64,000 nt of DNA. Source: Hoplostethus atlanticus (taxonomy: Eukaryota; Chordata; Actinopteri; Trachichthyiformes; Trachichthyidae). The DNA is taken from positions 119,501-183,500 of the forward strand of contig JAXDDX010000325.1 in NCBI GenBank assembly GCA_034670405.1, written 5' to 3'. Below the pieces are notes generated by a model. It did no database searches. It saw only the letters and a list, made by a program, of their open reading frames with translations, and was not told the origin of the DNA. Made by a program: the position numbers and the translations under genes. Within the stretch, counting starts at the first letter, position 1, and every line of letters begins with the position of its first letter. Shown piece by piece: positions 11,501 through 21,724 of this stretch.

Positions 11501-13446
11501 CGCTTTGTCAGGATTCCTAACATTTACTATTTCAAACATCTTTTTCCAGGCCTTAATTTATGGAGTAGATTTGAAGGTTTTGTCTGTATTCAATATGATT
11601 CAACTAGACCATATAACTAATATCACCATATAACTATATATTATTATATAACTAATATCACCATATAACTATATATTATTATTATATAACTAATATCACC
11701 ATATAACTATATATTATTATATAACTATATATTATTATATAACTAATATCACCATATAACTAATATCACCATATAACTATATATTATTATATAACTAATA
11801 TCACCATATAACTATATATTATTATTATATAACTAATATCACCATATAACTATATATTATTATATAACTATATATTATTATATAACTAATATCACCATAT
11901 AACTATATATTATAATATAACTAATATCACCATATAACTATATATTATTATATAACTATATATTATTATATAACTAATATCACCATATAACTATATATTA
12001 TTATATAACTAATATCACCATATAACTATATATTATTATTATATAACTAATATCACCATATAACTATATATTATTATATAACTATATATTATTATATAAC
12101 TATCACCATATAACTATATATTATAATATAACTAATATCACCATATAACTATATATTATTATATAACTATATATTATTATATAACTAATATCACCATATA
12201 ACTATATATTATTATTATATAACTAATATCACCATATAACTATATATTATTATATAACTATATATTATTATATAACTAATATCACCATATAACTATATAT
12301 TATTATATAACTAATATCACCAATTAAATTAAATCCATTAAATCCATTAAATCCATTAAATGCATTAAATCCATTAAATGCATTAAATCCATGTCCCAAG
12401 ACGTCTCCAGGCCTGTGGAGTAACCCTGCCTTTACAAGGTTTTCCATGTTACACCACGACACCAACTGGCCTGAAATCAGCAGGTTAGTGTGACTATCAT
12501 CTGACCTACTGACCTTCTGCTTGGCGCCTGGCCCTGACACCACCTCTCCACACTTGGACACCTGAGCAGGGGAGACGAAGACCTCTGGAGGAAGACACAG
12601 AAAACACATTACATCTCCATGAGGTTCAGCAGACCAGACACACAACAAACATCAGGACTGGGACAAAAACAAAGAAAAGTACATTTTAAATAACTAAATC
12701 CAACAGTGAATAATCCAGTAGACGGCGTGTGGACAGGACAGACTGCAGGAGGACGTCCCAGCTACATGTCTGGACAAGTCCGGATCACTGAGTCTCCATC
12801 CTCCTCTGATGGACCATGGTACAACTCTCCTGTTCTTCTGAAAATAGAACCGATTCGTGTTTCTACTGTCTGACTGGAGGCTTGCCCTGCTTCATATGTA
12901 ACCCTACGTCACCCAACAGCCTCATCCAAGTCCAACTGTCTGGTGTATAATGTGAATAACCAGGCAGTCTGAGTTACTGGTTAACCAGCAGTACTACTCC
13001 TCAAGGCCTCTGCTGCTCACCACAACTTACTATAAAGTTGTACTGAACATTTCTCCAGGCCTAACAGATTTTAAACTCCATTATTTGTCCCATCTATCTC
13101 GTGTTTGGTGCTAAAGCAGCAGTATACAAGCGGAGTGTTGCATGGCTGTGTTGTAGTTTTCCCAGGAAACACACCGACCTCTCCGGCTGTCGCAGTCTCT
13201 CCTCCCCGGCCTGCTGCTGCTCCTCTCCGGGTAGCTCCTCCTCCTCAGCCGCTCCCGGCCTGTCTCTCTAGCGGAGTGTCTCCGGGCCAGGCAGAGCGGA
13301 CAGGCGGGGTGTCGGCAGGGCGGGGTGCCGGGCTGAGCCTCCACACACACCGGACACCTCGCCTCCTCCTCCGGCGGGCTGGACCCGGACCTGCCGGCGG
13401 CGCTGCCCGGTCTGCCGGGACATTTGGCAGACCCCGCGGCCGCCAT
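8593..13446 (-). CDS. rnf169: RING finger protein 169, complete, six exons, 593 aa
   Basis: RNF169 binds ubiquitylated H2A at DNA breaks and limits 53BP1/RAP80 recruitment. Exons (minus): 13446-13179, 12584-12514, 11175-11083, 10563-10463, 10352-10262 and 9750-8593, with phases 1,0,0,2,0 and consensus GT/AG. Identity rests on the conserved block SISPESNDSISEELNHFKP and PIVCSPCTPPKRLPDGRV (about residues 260-297), LSDSENEEP in exon 4, RSQSC in exon 5, and the C-terminal ubiquitin-binding MIU-like helix (REDRALALKLQRQFD, about 537-551) plus an LR-motif (RRSPEKYFLRSW, about 561-572). The RING in exon 1 shows only C31, C34, C44, H46, C49 and C52. The last CxxC is not visible. A basic tail of about 20 residues follows the LR motif. 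Intron 2 carries an AT-rich minisatellite. Human RNF169 is about 700 aa, so this form is shorter in its middle. Confidence 0.92.
10691..10840 (+). repeat. Dispersed repeat, copy B (rnf169 intron 3)
   Basis: Best preserved of three copies. It has CAGTTATTATGTGATGAAGT, a pyrimidine stretch, CAGTTAGTGATTTCC, TTTCCCAGAATGCCTTTC and a tail CCTGAGACAAGGGGTGTGAA. It lies between rnf169 exons 3 and 4. Confidence 0.65.
10905..10990. repeat. Short tandem repeat, three copies of about 29 bp
   Basis: Unit TGGTCTATCTTGGCTACTGC plus ATTGCATTG, in rnf169 intron 3. Confidence 0.85.
11588..12320. repeat. AT-rich minisatellite in rnf169 intron 2
   Basis: About twenty irregular units made of ATATAACTAATATCACC and ATATAACTATATATTATT, arranged in a higher-order pattern (for example a TATTATTATA variant recurs at a regular spacing). 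It sits between rnf169 exon 2 (12514) and exon 3 (11175). Confidence 0.92.
12326..12392. repeat. 9-bp tandem repeat ATTAAATCC/ATTAAATGC
   Basis: Seven or eight tandem copies of ATTAAATCC or ATTAAATGC directly next to the AT-rich minisatellite. Confidence 0.9.
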
Positions 13447-13449
13447 CTT
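13434..13449 (-). promoter_or_regulatory. YY1-like motif overlapping rnf169 start codon
   Basis: Minus strand reads GGGAAGATGGCGGCCGCG around the ATG. AAGATGGCGGC is the classic YY1 site seen just downstream of transcription starts in housekeeping genes. The surrounding 13180-13560 is GC- and CpG-rich. Inference from motif. Confidence 0.45.
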
Positions 13450-14529
13450 CCCTGGTGAGTCTCTTCTCTCTGGGTCTGGTTTGAAAACAAACCCCGCCCT
13501 GTCGATGCAGCGAGACCGCGGAGGCTCATTCAACCCGCCAACCGCGGCACTGGAAACACGAATCGAGCCTACCTCGATGAGCGAAATAGACTTACAAATA
13601 TTCGGCTTTTATATATAATATATTTCTAAAATACTTTACATCCTTCTAAATTGTTTTGTTTACAGTTTGGTGTTTAAGAGTATGTTTGTGTATTTTGTCA
13701 GTCCTGTATGTAGAAGGCATCTTATGCCTATATGGCTACTAATATAGGCACTGTGTTTTTTTGGTATTTCTCCTGAAATACATTATTTATTTTAACGTCG
13801 GTATTTACTCGTAATTACTCAAAAAAACATTGAAAAACGTTTGTCGGTAAGACCTTTATTTTGAAGGTTATGTTTTATTCTGGCCAGAGCCAAGTAAAGA
13901 GAGAGTCGCGTCATTTCCGTTCTCTCCAACGGACCATTCTTTACAGCAATGGCGGATCGCCTCTCAATAGTTCCCGGAAGTTAAGTCCCGGACTGTATTA
14001 GTAGATGTAAGGGACGGTAACGGATGACAGATTAGGCTAGCACACTGGATAAAGTTAGCAACACAACATGTGAATTCCGTTCTCTTAATGTCATTTCATC
14101 CAACGTTGTGGAAGTAGAGAAAAAGGCTTCTAACCGTGATTCCTTGCGGGGGGAGTTAAATATTAGTTAAATAAAACATCGGAGCGTGTGATTGACTGAC
14201 AGAGTTTACTCCCCACACAACAACTCAGCTTTGACTACTCATACATATCCCATAGTGGTTGAATTCACAGTATTAGGGGACACTTTAGATATAGAGCGCC
14301 CCCTACTGGAGTCACCAGGTATGATATATTAACATGGTCTGTACCGGTAGAGCGCCCCCTACTGGAGTCACCAGGTCTGATGTATTAACATGGTGGACAC
14401 CCTTGGGTGCTGCAGGTCAAGGTTCAAGCTGATCTAAACATCATCAAACCTGTCTGTCTGTCTGTCTGTCATTGATTTTCTTGTTCATCTCAACCACAAA
14501 ATACGTTTTTTTAATCAATTTCACATAAT
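13447..14529. other. Region upstream of rnf169 and downstream of the beta-defensin
   Basis: rnf169 5' flank, CpG-rich up to about 13580. A second GC-richer patch at 13895-14010 contains AATGGCGGATCG and TTCCCGGAAG, which look promoter-like, but I find no gene attached. No KCNE3-like or other coding exon is seen here, although I recall KCNE3 lying between these genes in human. Confidence 0.5.
14293..14395. repeat. Two-copy tandem duplication
   Basis: AGAGCGCCCCCTACTGGAGT plus CACCAGGT(A/C)TGATRTATTAACATGGT occurs twice in succession. A (TGTC)n microsatellite follows at about 14453-14471. Confidence 0.85.
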
Positions 14530-14535
14530 TTTATT
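14530..14535 (-). promoter_or_regulatory. Poly(A) signal of the beta-defensin gene
   Basis: AATAAA on the minus strand, 187 bp past the defensin stop codon. Several degenerate CTTATTGATACAT repeats lie between stop and signal. Confidence 0.55.
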
Positions 14536-14721
14536 TTGCAACACGACTCCATCAACATCAGCCTGCAGGCCTGTACAGAACAATGTGTTAATAAGACAGT
14601 GATGTATTAATAATAAGACAATGATGTATTGAGTCAATAATGTATCTGCAATAAGACAATGATGTATCAATAAGACAATGTATCAATAAGACGTGAGGAT
14701 CAGCAGACTGGTTGGTTGATT

Positions 14722-15753
14722 CTACAGGATGTGTGAGACGCAGCATCTGGAAGAGAGAAGAGGAAGTTCAATTAGAGTTTAGACTGACTTGATGCTACAG
14801 ACACATCAGTATGAATCACAGCTGGCATTACCACCATTAACCTAGTTACAACCACTAACCTGGTTATCACCAGTAACCACCAATCTAGTCACATCACTAA
14901 CCTGGTTTCCACCACTAACATAGTTATCACCACTAACCACTAAACTAACCAGGTTAGCACTACTAGCCTAGTTACCACCACTATCCTGGTTAGTGTGTAG
15001 CATCCTCTAGTATGTACACCGATCAGCCATAACATTAAACCGCCTCCCTAATATTGTGTTGGTCCCTTGGCAACTTGTGGCTGAACGTGTTTGATTGTTG
15101 TACAACCACACAACTCCAACCTGCCCAATCCCGTTACAACATAAATAATGTTCTTTTATCTTATTTTAATAGAGTATTGTTTTAACAATATCTTTTTATC
15201 TTGTGCTTCCTCCTTGTTTTTACTTATTTTATGAGTGAGTCACTTTGTAAAACGTTTTTTTTTAATGCATTTTTTAAAGTTTTATATTTTCTACATTTTC
15301 TTATTATTATGATCAGTGTAGACTTACACGAATCCTTTAGCGCAGCCATAATGACCGAAGGGCAGTTCGCTGGGAAGGCAGGCAGACCGACAGACTCCGC
15401 TGTAGTTGGAGCAACCCCAGGGGAAGGAGGCGGCCGCTGGACAGAAACACAAAACTGATCAATACATATAAATATGCAAAAATGAAATCACTAAGTAAGT
15501 GCAAAACCAAAAATCACGACGAGCATCGAAGGCTTTGTGGATCTGGATCTGAGTTTCCATCACATTCTGACTGATCTCAGAACAGTAGATGTCCATCTAC
15601 TTTGCTGTTTTAGCGTTAGCAGGGTGGAATGGACTGAGACACTATAGATCTAACATGAAACTCAGAGTTCATTTAAACAACAGAACAGAGAACAGACTTA
15701 CTGGTGAAGGCCAGGTAGGTCAGCAGAAACAAGAGCCACACGCAGAACTTCAT
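14722..15753 (-). CDS. Beta-defensin, three exons, 61-aa precursor
   Basis: Secreted cationic antimicrobial peptide precursor. Exon 1 is 15753-15702: it starts MKFCVWLLFLLTYLAFT, a hydrophobic signal peptide, with donor CACCA|GTAAGT. Exon 2 is 15436-15328, acceptor CCAG, coding AASFPWGCSNYSGVC then RSACLPSELPFGHYGC, donor TTCGT|GTAAGT. Exon 3 is 14746-14722, acceptor TTCCAG, coding VCCVSHIL and stop. Phases 1 and 2 join exactly. The six cysteines follow C-x6-C-x3-C-x11-C-x5-CC, the fish beta-defensin spacing, and the FPW start and CCVSH end are family hallmarks. The three-exon layout is also that of fish defensins. No ORF longer than 60 aa marks the gene, so ORF calling misses it. It lies in opposite orientation to lipt2, about 1.6 kb from it. 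A poly(A) signal is at 14530-14535. Which numbered fish paralogue it is I cannot say. Confidence 0.93.
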
Positions 15754-15765
15754 GACTTTAAGATC

Positions 15766-15840
15766 TTGGAACAGATCCTGGGGCAGATCCTGGAGCAGAT
15801 CCTGGGGTATATCTTGGAGCAGATCCTGGGGTAGATTGGA
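15766..15840. repeat. 12-bp tandem repeat beside defensin exon 1
   Basis: Five or six copies of CAGATCCTGGGG/CAGATCCTGGAG. In the defensin mRNA this would be the 5' leader just before the start codon. Confidence 0.85.
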
Positions 15841-16109
15841 GCAGATCTGGATTTGACTTGGATATGTGGAGGAACTAAACTTAATAAGAGAGTCATGAGA
15901 GAGAGACAGAGGGAAAGCGTGTGATTCAAATAAAGCAGGTCATCAGAGTCAAAGAGTTTCATCCAAACACGATAAATGGATTAGAAACTCTTTATTCGTA
16001 TAGGACAGAAACATAAAAACACTCAGGCTGAATATTAGAAGCACATGGCTGCACTTAAAGGGGAAATCCACTCAAATGTCACATGTGGCGATAGGTTATG
16101 CAGCTGGCC

Positions 16110-16262
16110 ATGTGTAGGTATAGTATGGATCAATATGTAGGTATAGCATGATCAATATGTAGGTATAGCATGATCAATATGTAGGGATAGTATGGATCAA
16201 TATGTAGGTATAGCATGATCAATATGTAGGTATAGTATGATCAATATGTAGGTATAGTATGG
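16110..16262. repeat. 22-bp minisatellite
   Basis: About seven copies of ATCAATATGTAGGTATAGYATG (and a GGATC variant). Confidence 0.9.
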
Positions 16263-17037
16263 ATATAGATATTTTCTATTATTATTTTCATAGTTATAAT
16301 ATTTTCCTAGTCTTTTCCATTTACTTCAAAAATATATTTGGTTGCTATGGATACAGTAATAAGAAAGAACATATATTTTTTAATATTAATTGTAGCTAAA
16401 TTCCATATTAACAAATGCAAATATACAAATAAAACACATTGAATTGTATTTCATTGTGACATCATACATGACGAGTCCATTTCCATCGTTTCTGGACGTT
16501 AGTAAAGAGGGAAAGGGGTTGAGTTAAGCCCCGCCCTGGACGACTGTGATTGGTTTACAGAAATGCAACCCCCCCTGCTTTTTTTTGAGCTGCTTTGTCC
16601 TTCAACAGCGACATTGTTCCTACCTAAATCAATGTTCCCTTGATTATGAAATACTTGAAATTATAATGTCCATGTTGGTCCTCATATGTATACCCATTGA
16701 TATGTTATTGATTATTGGTATTTTCATGCGTTTCCAATTAAAAACGTTGTATATTCCTGTACGCTAGGAGGCAGCAGAGCCTCCAGGAACCTGAAGCAGT
16801 CATTCACCCACCGAAGAAGAAGATATCCAACATGGCGCCGTGCAGGGAAGTTTGTCCCAGGAGTTCACGTTACTCCACTCACGGTCTCGGTATGAAACTA
16901 TGTTTACTACAACGTTTAGTAACGGATTTTATTAACACTATTACTAATCATGTTGTTTTATTATCTCCTGTGACGTGGAAGAGCGACGGTGTCCTGCTGT
17001 AGGTCAGGTCAGACCGAGTGGTCGCCACACCGTCAAC

Positions 17038-17091
17038 AACTGACAGGTGTTATGCCGAGTTCTTCACATCTCGGCATAACACCTGTCAGTT
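17038..17091. repeat. Perfect 22-bp inverted repeat, 10-nt loop
   Basis: Arms 17038-17059 and 17070-17091 are exact reverse complements (arm core TGACAGGTGTTATGCCGAG), loop TTCTTCACAT. It lies 300 bp upstream of the lipt2 start codon, so it may be in its promoter, 5' leader or a leader intron. Confidence 0.95.
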
Positions 17092-17387
17092 ACTGAAGGA
17101 ACTTTACCCGACTGTAGGGATTAGTACTGGTTACACGGGTACCGAGACATACTGAAACCTCAGAAGCACTGGTTCAGCTGCCAGTGATCCATCTAGACAC
17201 TCTGATGTGACCTCGTTCTGGTCTGGTTCTGGTTCTGGTCTGGCCCTGATAGTGACTTTGTCTAATCTGGTCAGATCCTACCTGGTTTGGTCTGTTCAAT
17301 CTTGCTCTGGTCTGATCTAGTTTTAGTCTGGCCTGGTCTGATCCAGTCTGGTTTGGTCTAGTCTAGTCCGGTGTGATCTGGTCTGGG

Positions 17388-20047
17388 ATGCAGCGTGCCA
17401 GGCCGGTGGTGGAGGTGGTCCGTCTGGGTCTGGTCTCCTACCAGGAGGCACTGCAGCTGCAGCAGTCCTACATCCGCCGCCACCAGGAAGCGCCAGCCAA
17501 CGCCTTGTTACTGTGCGAGCATCCTCCAGTCTACACCACAGGGCTCCGCCAGCAGCCCTACCCCGCCCACCTCCAGACCCGCCTCCGCCAGCTGGGAGCC
17601 CAGGTCTGCCGGACCAACCGGGGAGGACTCATCACCTTCCACGGTCCAGGACAGCTGGTCTGCTACCCGGTGCTCAACCTGGCCGGCTTCCGCAAGGTAT
17701 GTCTGCACGCCACCACGCCTCCTGGTCACCACCACGCCCTCCAGTTGGTTTTCCTATCATGCCATTGCAATCAATTTCTAATTGTGCTTTAAAAATGCTA
17801 TTTTAAATTAATTTATTAGACAAATATCTATTTTTAAATTCAGCAGTTCAATGTTCAAATTAAATACAATAGAAAAGGCCGGTCCTGAATCCAGCAGGAA
17901 GTCCTCATGATGAGGAGATCTTAACCTCGGTTTGGATTTGAAGTCTTTCACATAGTTTATAGATGCTGTAACTTTCAGATTGGTTTTCTTCATATTCTCA
18001 TTTTCCTCTCAGTTGTTATTTATTGCGTACACATTGAATAAATCACTTATTTTATAGTGCTGCTGTTGCTCACCCTCATGATGCTGTAATCCATACGTTG
18101 ATCATACTTGGATGTCTGTTTCTACTCCTGTTACTAATATTTGCTGCTGCTATTACCCATTTTCCTCAATGGATCAATAAAGTTTCTTCTGATCTGATCT
18201 AATATAATCTGATCTAATCTGATTTGATCTAATCTGATACAATATAATCTAATCTGATCCTTCAGAGTGTCCGCTGGTATGTGGGTGAGCTGGAGAAGAC
18301 GGTGATCAGGGTCTGCAGCAGGTTTGGGATCAAAGCGGCGACGTCGCCTCACACCGGCGTTTGGGTTGGAGACAACAAGATATGTGCCGTCGGTACGCCA
18401 ACCGATTTATTCCTGTTTACGTTTCCCTTTGTCTCCAAGCCTCATGATGCTGGAGCTCACCTTTCACATCCTTGTCACTCATACATCTTTGCTGAGCATG
18501 TTGCAGGTACATGTGTTTTATGAGGGTTTTCAGGAGACTCGGAGGGGAATTTTCTTTTCCTTTTCATACAAGACAGCAGTTTTATCAGAATCATTTGGAG
18601 GATCCGTTTTGATTCTCACAATCCATTTTGGGCCCCAATCCTTGGTAAAACACTGACAAGTTACTTTAGGAGATCAGATTAGAGTAGATCAGATTAGAGA
18701 GTCGATCAGATTAGAGTACATCAGATTACAGTAGATTAGATTACAATAGATCAGTTTACAATAGAGTATATTAGATTAGAGTATATTAGATTAGAGAGTC
18801 AATCAGATTAGAGTACATCAGATTACAGTAGAGTATATTAGATTAGTAGATTAGATTACAGTCGATCAGATTAGAGTGGAATAGATCCGATTATTTTAAT
18901 GATATTGATTATTTTTTCACAGATTGGAGTAGAGTAGATCAGATTAATTGTATTGATCCCTGTGGGGAACATGGGTCATTGCAGCAGCAAATAGTAACAT
19001 GACACAAAGAAACAGCAAAGAAAAATAAAATATAAAAAAGAATAGTACAAAATGTTAATTATATAACTATAATACTGTATACTATAATTATATAACCATA
19101 ATATAGTATGTTATAGTTATACTATATAGTAGTATAATATATAATATATATATATAATATATATCTAATATACTATATTATAGTATATTAGATATATAAT
19201 ATATAACTATATTATAATAAACTATAATGAAATAACTATATATATATGTAGTTATAAATTGTATAACTAACAACCCAAGTCTCATCACTTTAACATGTTA
19301 AATATGAATGAAACAAAGGATGACGGCAGAATAACCAAATTAAATAAAAGTAACGAGGGATTAAGACAACTACAACTTTGGGTAAGGTCAAGTAACTAAA
19401 CCAACCTGGTTACGGTCAGGTAACTAAACTAGTCTGGTTAAGGTCAGGTTAAGGTTAGGTAACTAAACTAGTCTGGTTAAGGTCTGGTTAAGGTCAAGTA
19501 ACTAAGGTCAGGGAATTCTTCTTGCCCTACTCCTCGCTCCTCCGCCTTGCAACAGGCCTAGGACTGCTGTGAATTTGGAGGAGTGGGAGGAGACGCCAGG
19601 TCAGGCCGGCAGTCTAACCTCCCTGAGGAGTCGAGTCTCCTCCCCGATCCTTTTCTGTGTCACTTCTCATGCATGGAGCTCTTTATTTTCGTGGTCATTC
19701 CATGTCACCAGGCTGCTAAAGCTCCATCTTCTGTATTTAATTGTATGTGTGTGTGTTGGAGGGATCCAGTCAACAGTATGTTGTTGGTTGCAGGGATCCA
19801 CTGTGGGCGCTACATCACATCTCATGGCTTCGCTCTCAACTGCAACACTGACCTGTCGTGGTTCAGCCACATCGTACCGTGTGGCATTGAAGGGAAAGGT
19901 GTGACGTCGCTGAGTGGGGAGCTGGGCAGGAACGTCACCACCCAGGAGGCCACCCCCCACCTTCTGGAGGCCTTCAGGACCCAGTTTGACTGTGACCTGA
20001 CAGGAGGCCACCCCCCACCTTCTGGAGGCCTTCAGGACCCAGTTTGA
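17388..20047 (+). CDS. lipt2: Mitochondrial octanoyltransferase LIPT2, three exons, 229 aa
   Basis: LipB-family enzyme that moves octanoyl from acyl-carrier protein to lipoyl domains (GCSH and the H-protein route) in mitochondria. Exon 1 is 17388-17696, exon 2 is 18266-18392 and exon 3 is 19794-20047, with introns of phase 0 and 1. Motifs: [19 protein letters not shown] in exon 1 (LipB substrate loop), [14 protein letters not shown] with catalytic Lys141, then [10 protein letters not shown] and IVPCGIEG with catalytic Cys175. Length matches vertebrate LIPT2 (about 230 aa). The start is the first in-frame ATG, giving [15 protein letters not shown]. The last 15 residues (from [14 protein letters not shown]) come from the second unit of a 58-bp tandem repeat read in a shifted frame. 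A poly(A) signal lies at 20533. It is followed on the same strand by pgm2l1. Confidence 0.93.
18660..18960. repeat. Degenerate AGATCAGATTAGAGT repeat (lipt2 intron 2)
   Basis: Irregular tandem units around GATCAGATTAGAGTAGATC. A related inverted block (CTGATCTAATCTGAT) lies at about 18190-18260 in intron 1, immediately before exon 2. Confidence 0.8.
19133..19216. repeat. AT-rich palindrome in lipt2 intron 2
   Basis: ATATATCTAATATACTATA faces TATAGTATATTAGATATAT, giving a near-perfect cruciform-capable inverted repeat within a longer TA-rich tract (about 19060-19260). Confidence 0.8.
19380..19508. repeat. Tandem GGTTAAGGTCAGGTAACTAA repeat
   Basis: Four or five imperfect units of about 28 bp in lipt2 intron 2. 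Confidence 0.75.
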
Positions 20048-20349
20048 CTGTGACCTGACAGGAGGCCACCCCCCACCTTCTAGAGGCCTTCAGGACCCAG
20101 TTTGACTGTGACCTGACAGGAGGCCACCCCCCACCTTCTGGAGGCCTTCAGGACCCAGTTTGACTGTGACCTGACAGGAGGCCACCCCCCACCTTCTGGA
20201 GGCCTTCAGGACCCAGTTTGACTGTGACCTGACAGGAGGCCACCCCCCACCTTCTGGAGGCCTTCAGGACCCAGTTTGACTGTGACCTGACAGGAGGCCA
20301 CCCCCCACCTTCTAGAGGCCTTCAGGACCCAGTTTGACTGTGACCTGAC
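19944..20349 (+). repeat. 58-bp minisatellite spanning the lipt2 stop codon, exactly 7 copies
   Basis: Unit starts AGGAGGCCACCCCCCACCTT and ends GACTGTGACCTGAC. Copies begin at 19944, 20002, 20060, 20118, 20176, 20234 and 20292. They are almost identical, with a TCTAGA/TCTGGA variant. The first unit is the ancestral coding segment; the second contains the current stop at 20045-20047. Confidence 0.98.
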
Positions 20350-20532
20350 AGGAGGAAGTACTGGTTCATGTGGGACTGTCTGACTACAGAGGAGGTCTAC
20401 ATAGGGAATTCAAACTCATTGAATTAAACAGAACAGGGATTCAGTTTCCACATGAACACAATCTTCATGTATTGGTTGGAGTAAGTTGTCTGCTGCAAGT
20501 GTCAACTCAGTTCTTTTACAACGTTTTATTGC

Positions 20533-20538
20533 AATAAA
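20533..20538 (+). promoter_or_regulatory. Poly(A) signal of lipt2
   Basis: AATAAA in GCAATAAAGAAGC, 486 bp after the stop codon, beyond the minisatellite. First canonical signal downstream on this strand. Confidence 0.6.
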
Positions 20539-21724
20539 GAAGCCTCATGGATTCAAAACCACTGTTGTGGTCAAGTTTATGCAGTTAAAGCTGCTCTAGT
20601 CAGATTTCACTGTAAACCTCCAGTTGTCTTCTCAGTCTGAACCAGGAAGTGATGCTGCAGCAGAGCAGAGCGTCCCATCCCCACTAACTGAGACCGTACA
20701 TTCACCCTATTGGTCCAGATGAAATCCAGGTGTCGGTTTGGTCACTGGTGTTCTCCACACAGGAAGTGACCGATCCAGTCTGAAGAGAAATCCAGAAGTG
20801 TCTCCTGAACAGAGAAGGCTGTACTCACAAATGTTAGATACTTGGTTTCCTTGTTACGAAGCATTACCGGTTTACTGACGTCATCACATAGGGTTTCTGG
20901 GTAATGTCATTCAGCATACATGTTACACCTGATCTACTAAAAGTCAAATTTCATGTTTCTTATCTCTCCAGAAAGGAGTCTCTACTGAAACATGGTGGAA
21001 ACTGAAATAAAGATAAAATAAATAGACTTATTAATATTTTGTTCCCCCCATGTTAGAAGGTGACCATGTGGTCATGATGACAGGGAGGCTCCTGGTGCAG
21101 ACATTGTGCTGTTTACATTTGGTTTCTTCATTTAGATGTTTCTTTAGTTTTCTTTTATCATCTGAAATGTAGGTGTTGGGTTAGGGACAGCCCCCAACAG
21201 GAAGTAGCATATAAATGCTGGTTTGTAAACATGTAACTTATTACTGTCTCAATTAATGCCTTGGGCTTCAATAGACCCTAACATGATCCTAATAAATATC
21301 TAAAATCTGAACACCATCTGAAACATCTGAAACCTTTTCAAATGTAAGTTAGTTGTCTCATTTACCCAGTCCTCACAGAGACTACGTCAAGTTCGTCTCT
21401 GTTCTATATGACAAGAACGGAAGTTAGACGATTGTGCATTCGAAATAAAAGCGTAAACTACACATTTTGAAAACATAATTGCAGACCTACGATGCTATGA
21501 ATTTCTGCTGTGAACGGACATTTTGGGAAGAAATATTTTTATTGTTGACTTTGGGACTTTGTATTTGCTGCGGCTTCAGTTAAGCTAAACTATAAGCTAT
21601 GCCAAAGTCCAAAATGTACTGAATCAACATGATAATTTATTATTTGTGAGGCACCAAACTATTCGCTCAGAGGGAACACTGGTGTTCATCTTTTACCAAA
21701 TGCAGGTGACGACCGTGTTCATTA

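Larger units (their letters stand above)
15754..17387. other. Region between beta-defensin and lipt2
   Basis: Divergent intergenic region. It holds short tandem repeats (15766-15840 and 16110-16262), a GC-richer patch at 16770-16900 with CAACATGGCGCC that is probably the lipt2 transcription start region, the 22-bp perfect inverted repeat at 17038-17091, and a degenerate TCTGGTCTGG-type repeat at about 17210-17385 running up to the lipt2 start. No coding exon seen. Confidence 0.55.

Noticed and set aside
13952-13987. ATGGCGGATCGC start in a promoter-like patch
   Set aside because: Open for only 11 codons before TAA and no donor evident.
15201-15458. 85-codon plus-strand open frame over defensin exon 2
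   Set aside because: Antisense shadow of the minus-strand beta-defensin exon.
16834-16891. Possible extra first coding exon of lipt2 (ATGGCGCCGTGC…, a mitochondrial-presequence-like peptide with a GTATGA donor)
   Set aside because: No acceptor before 17388 joins it in frame without a stop. The exon 1 start at 17388 already gives a normal-length protein. It may be a non-coding leader exon or upstream ORF.
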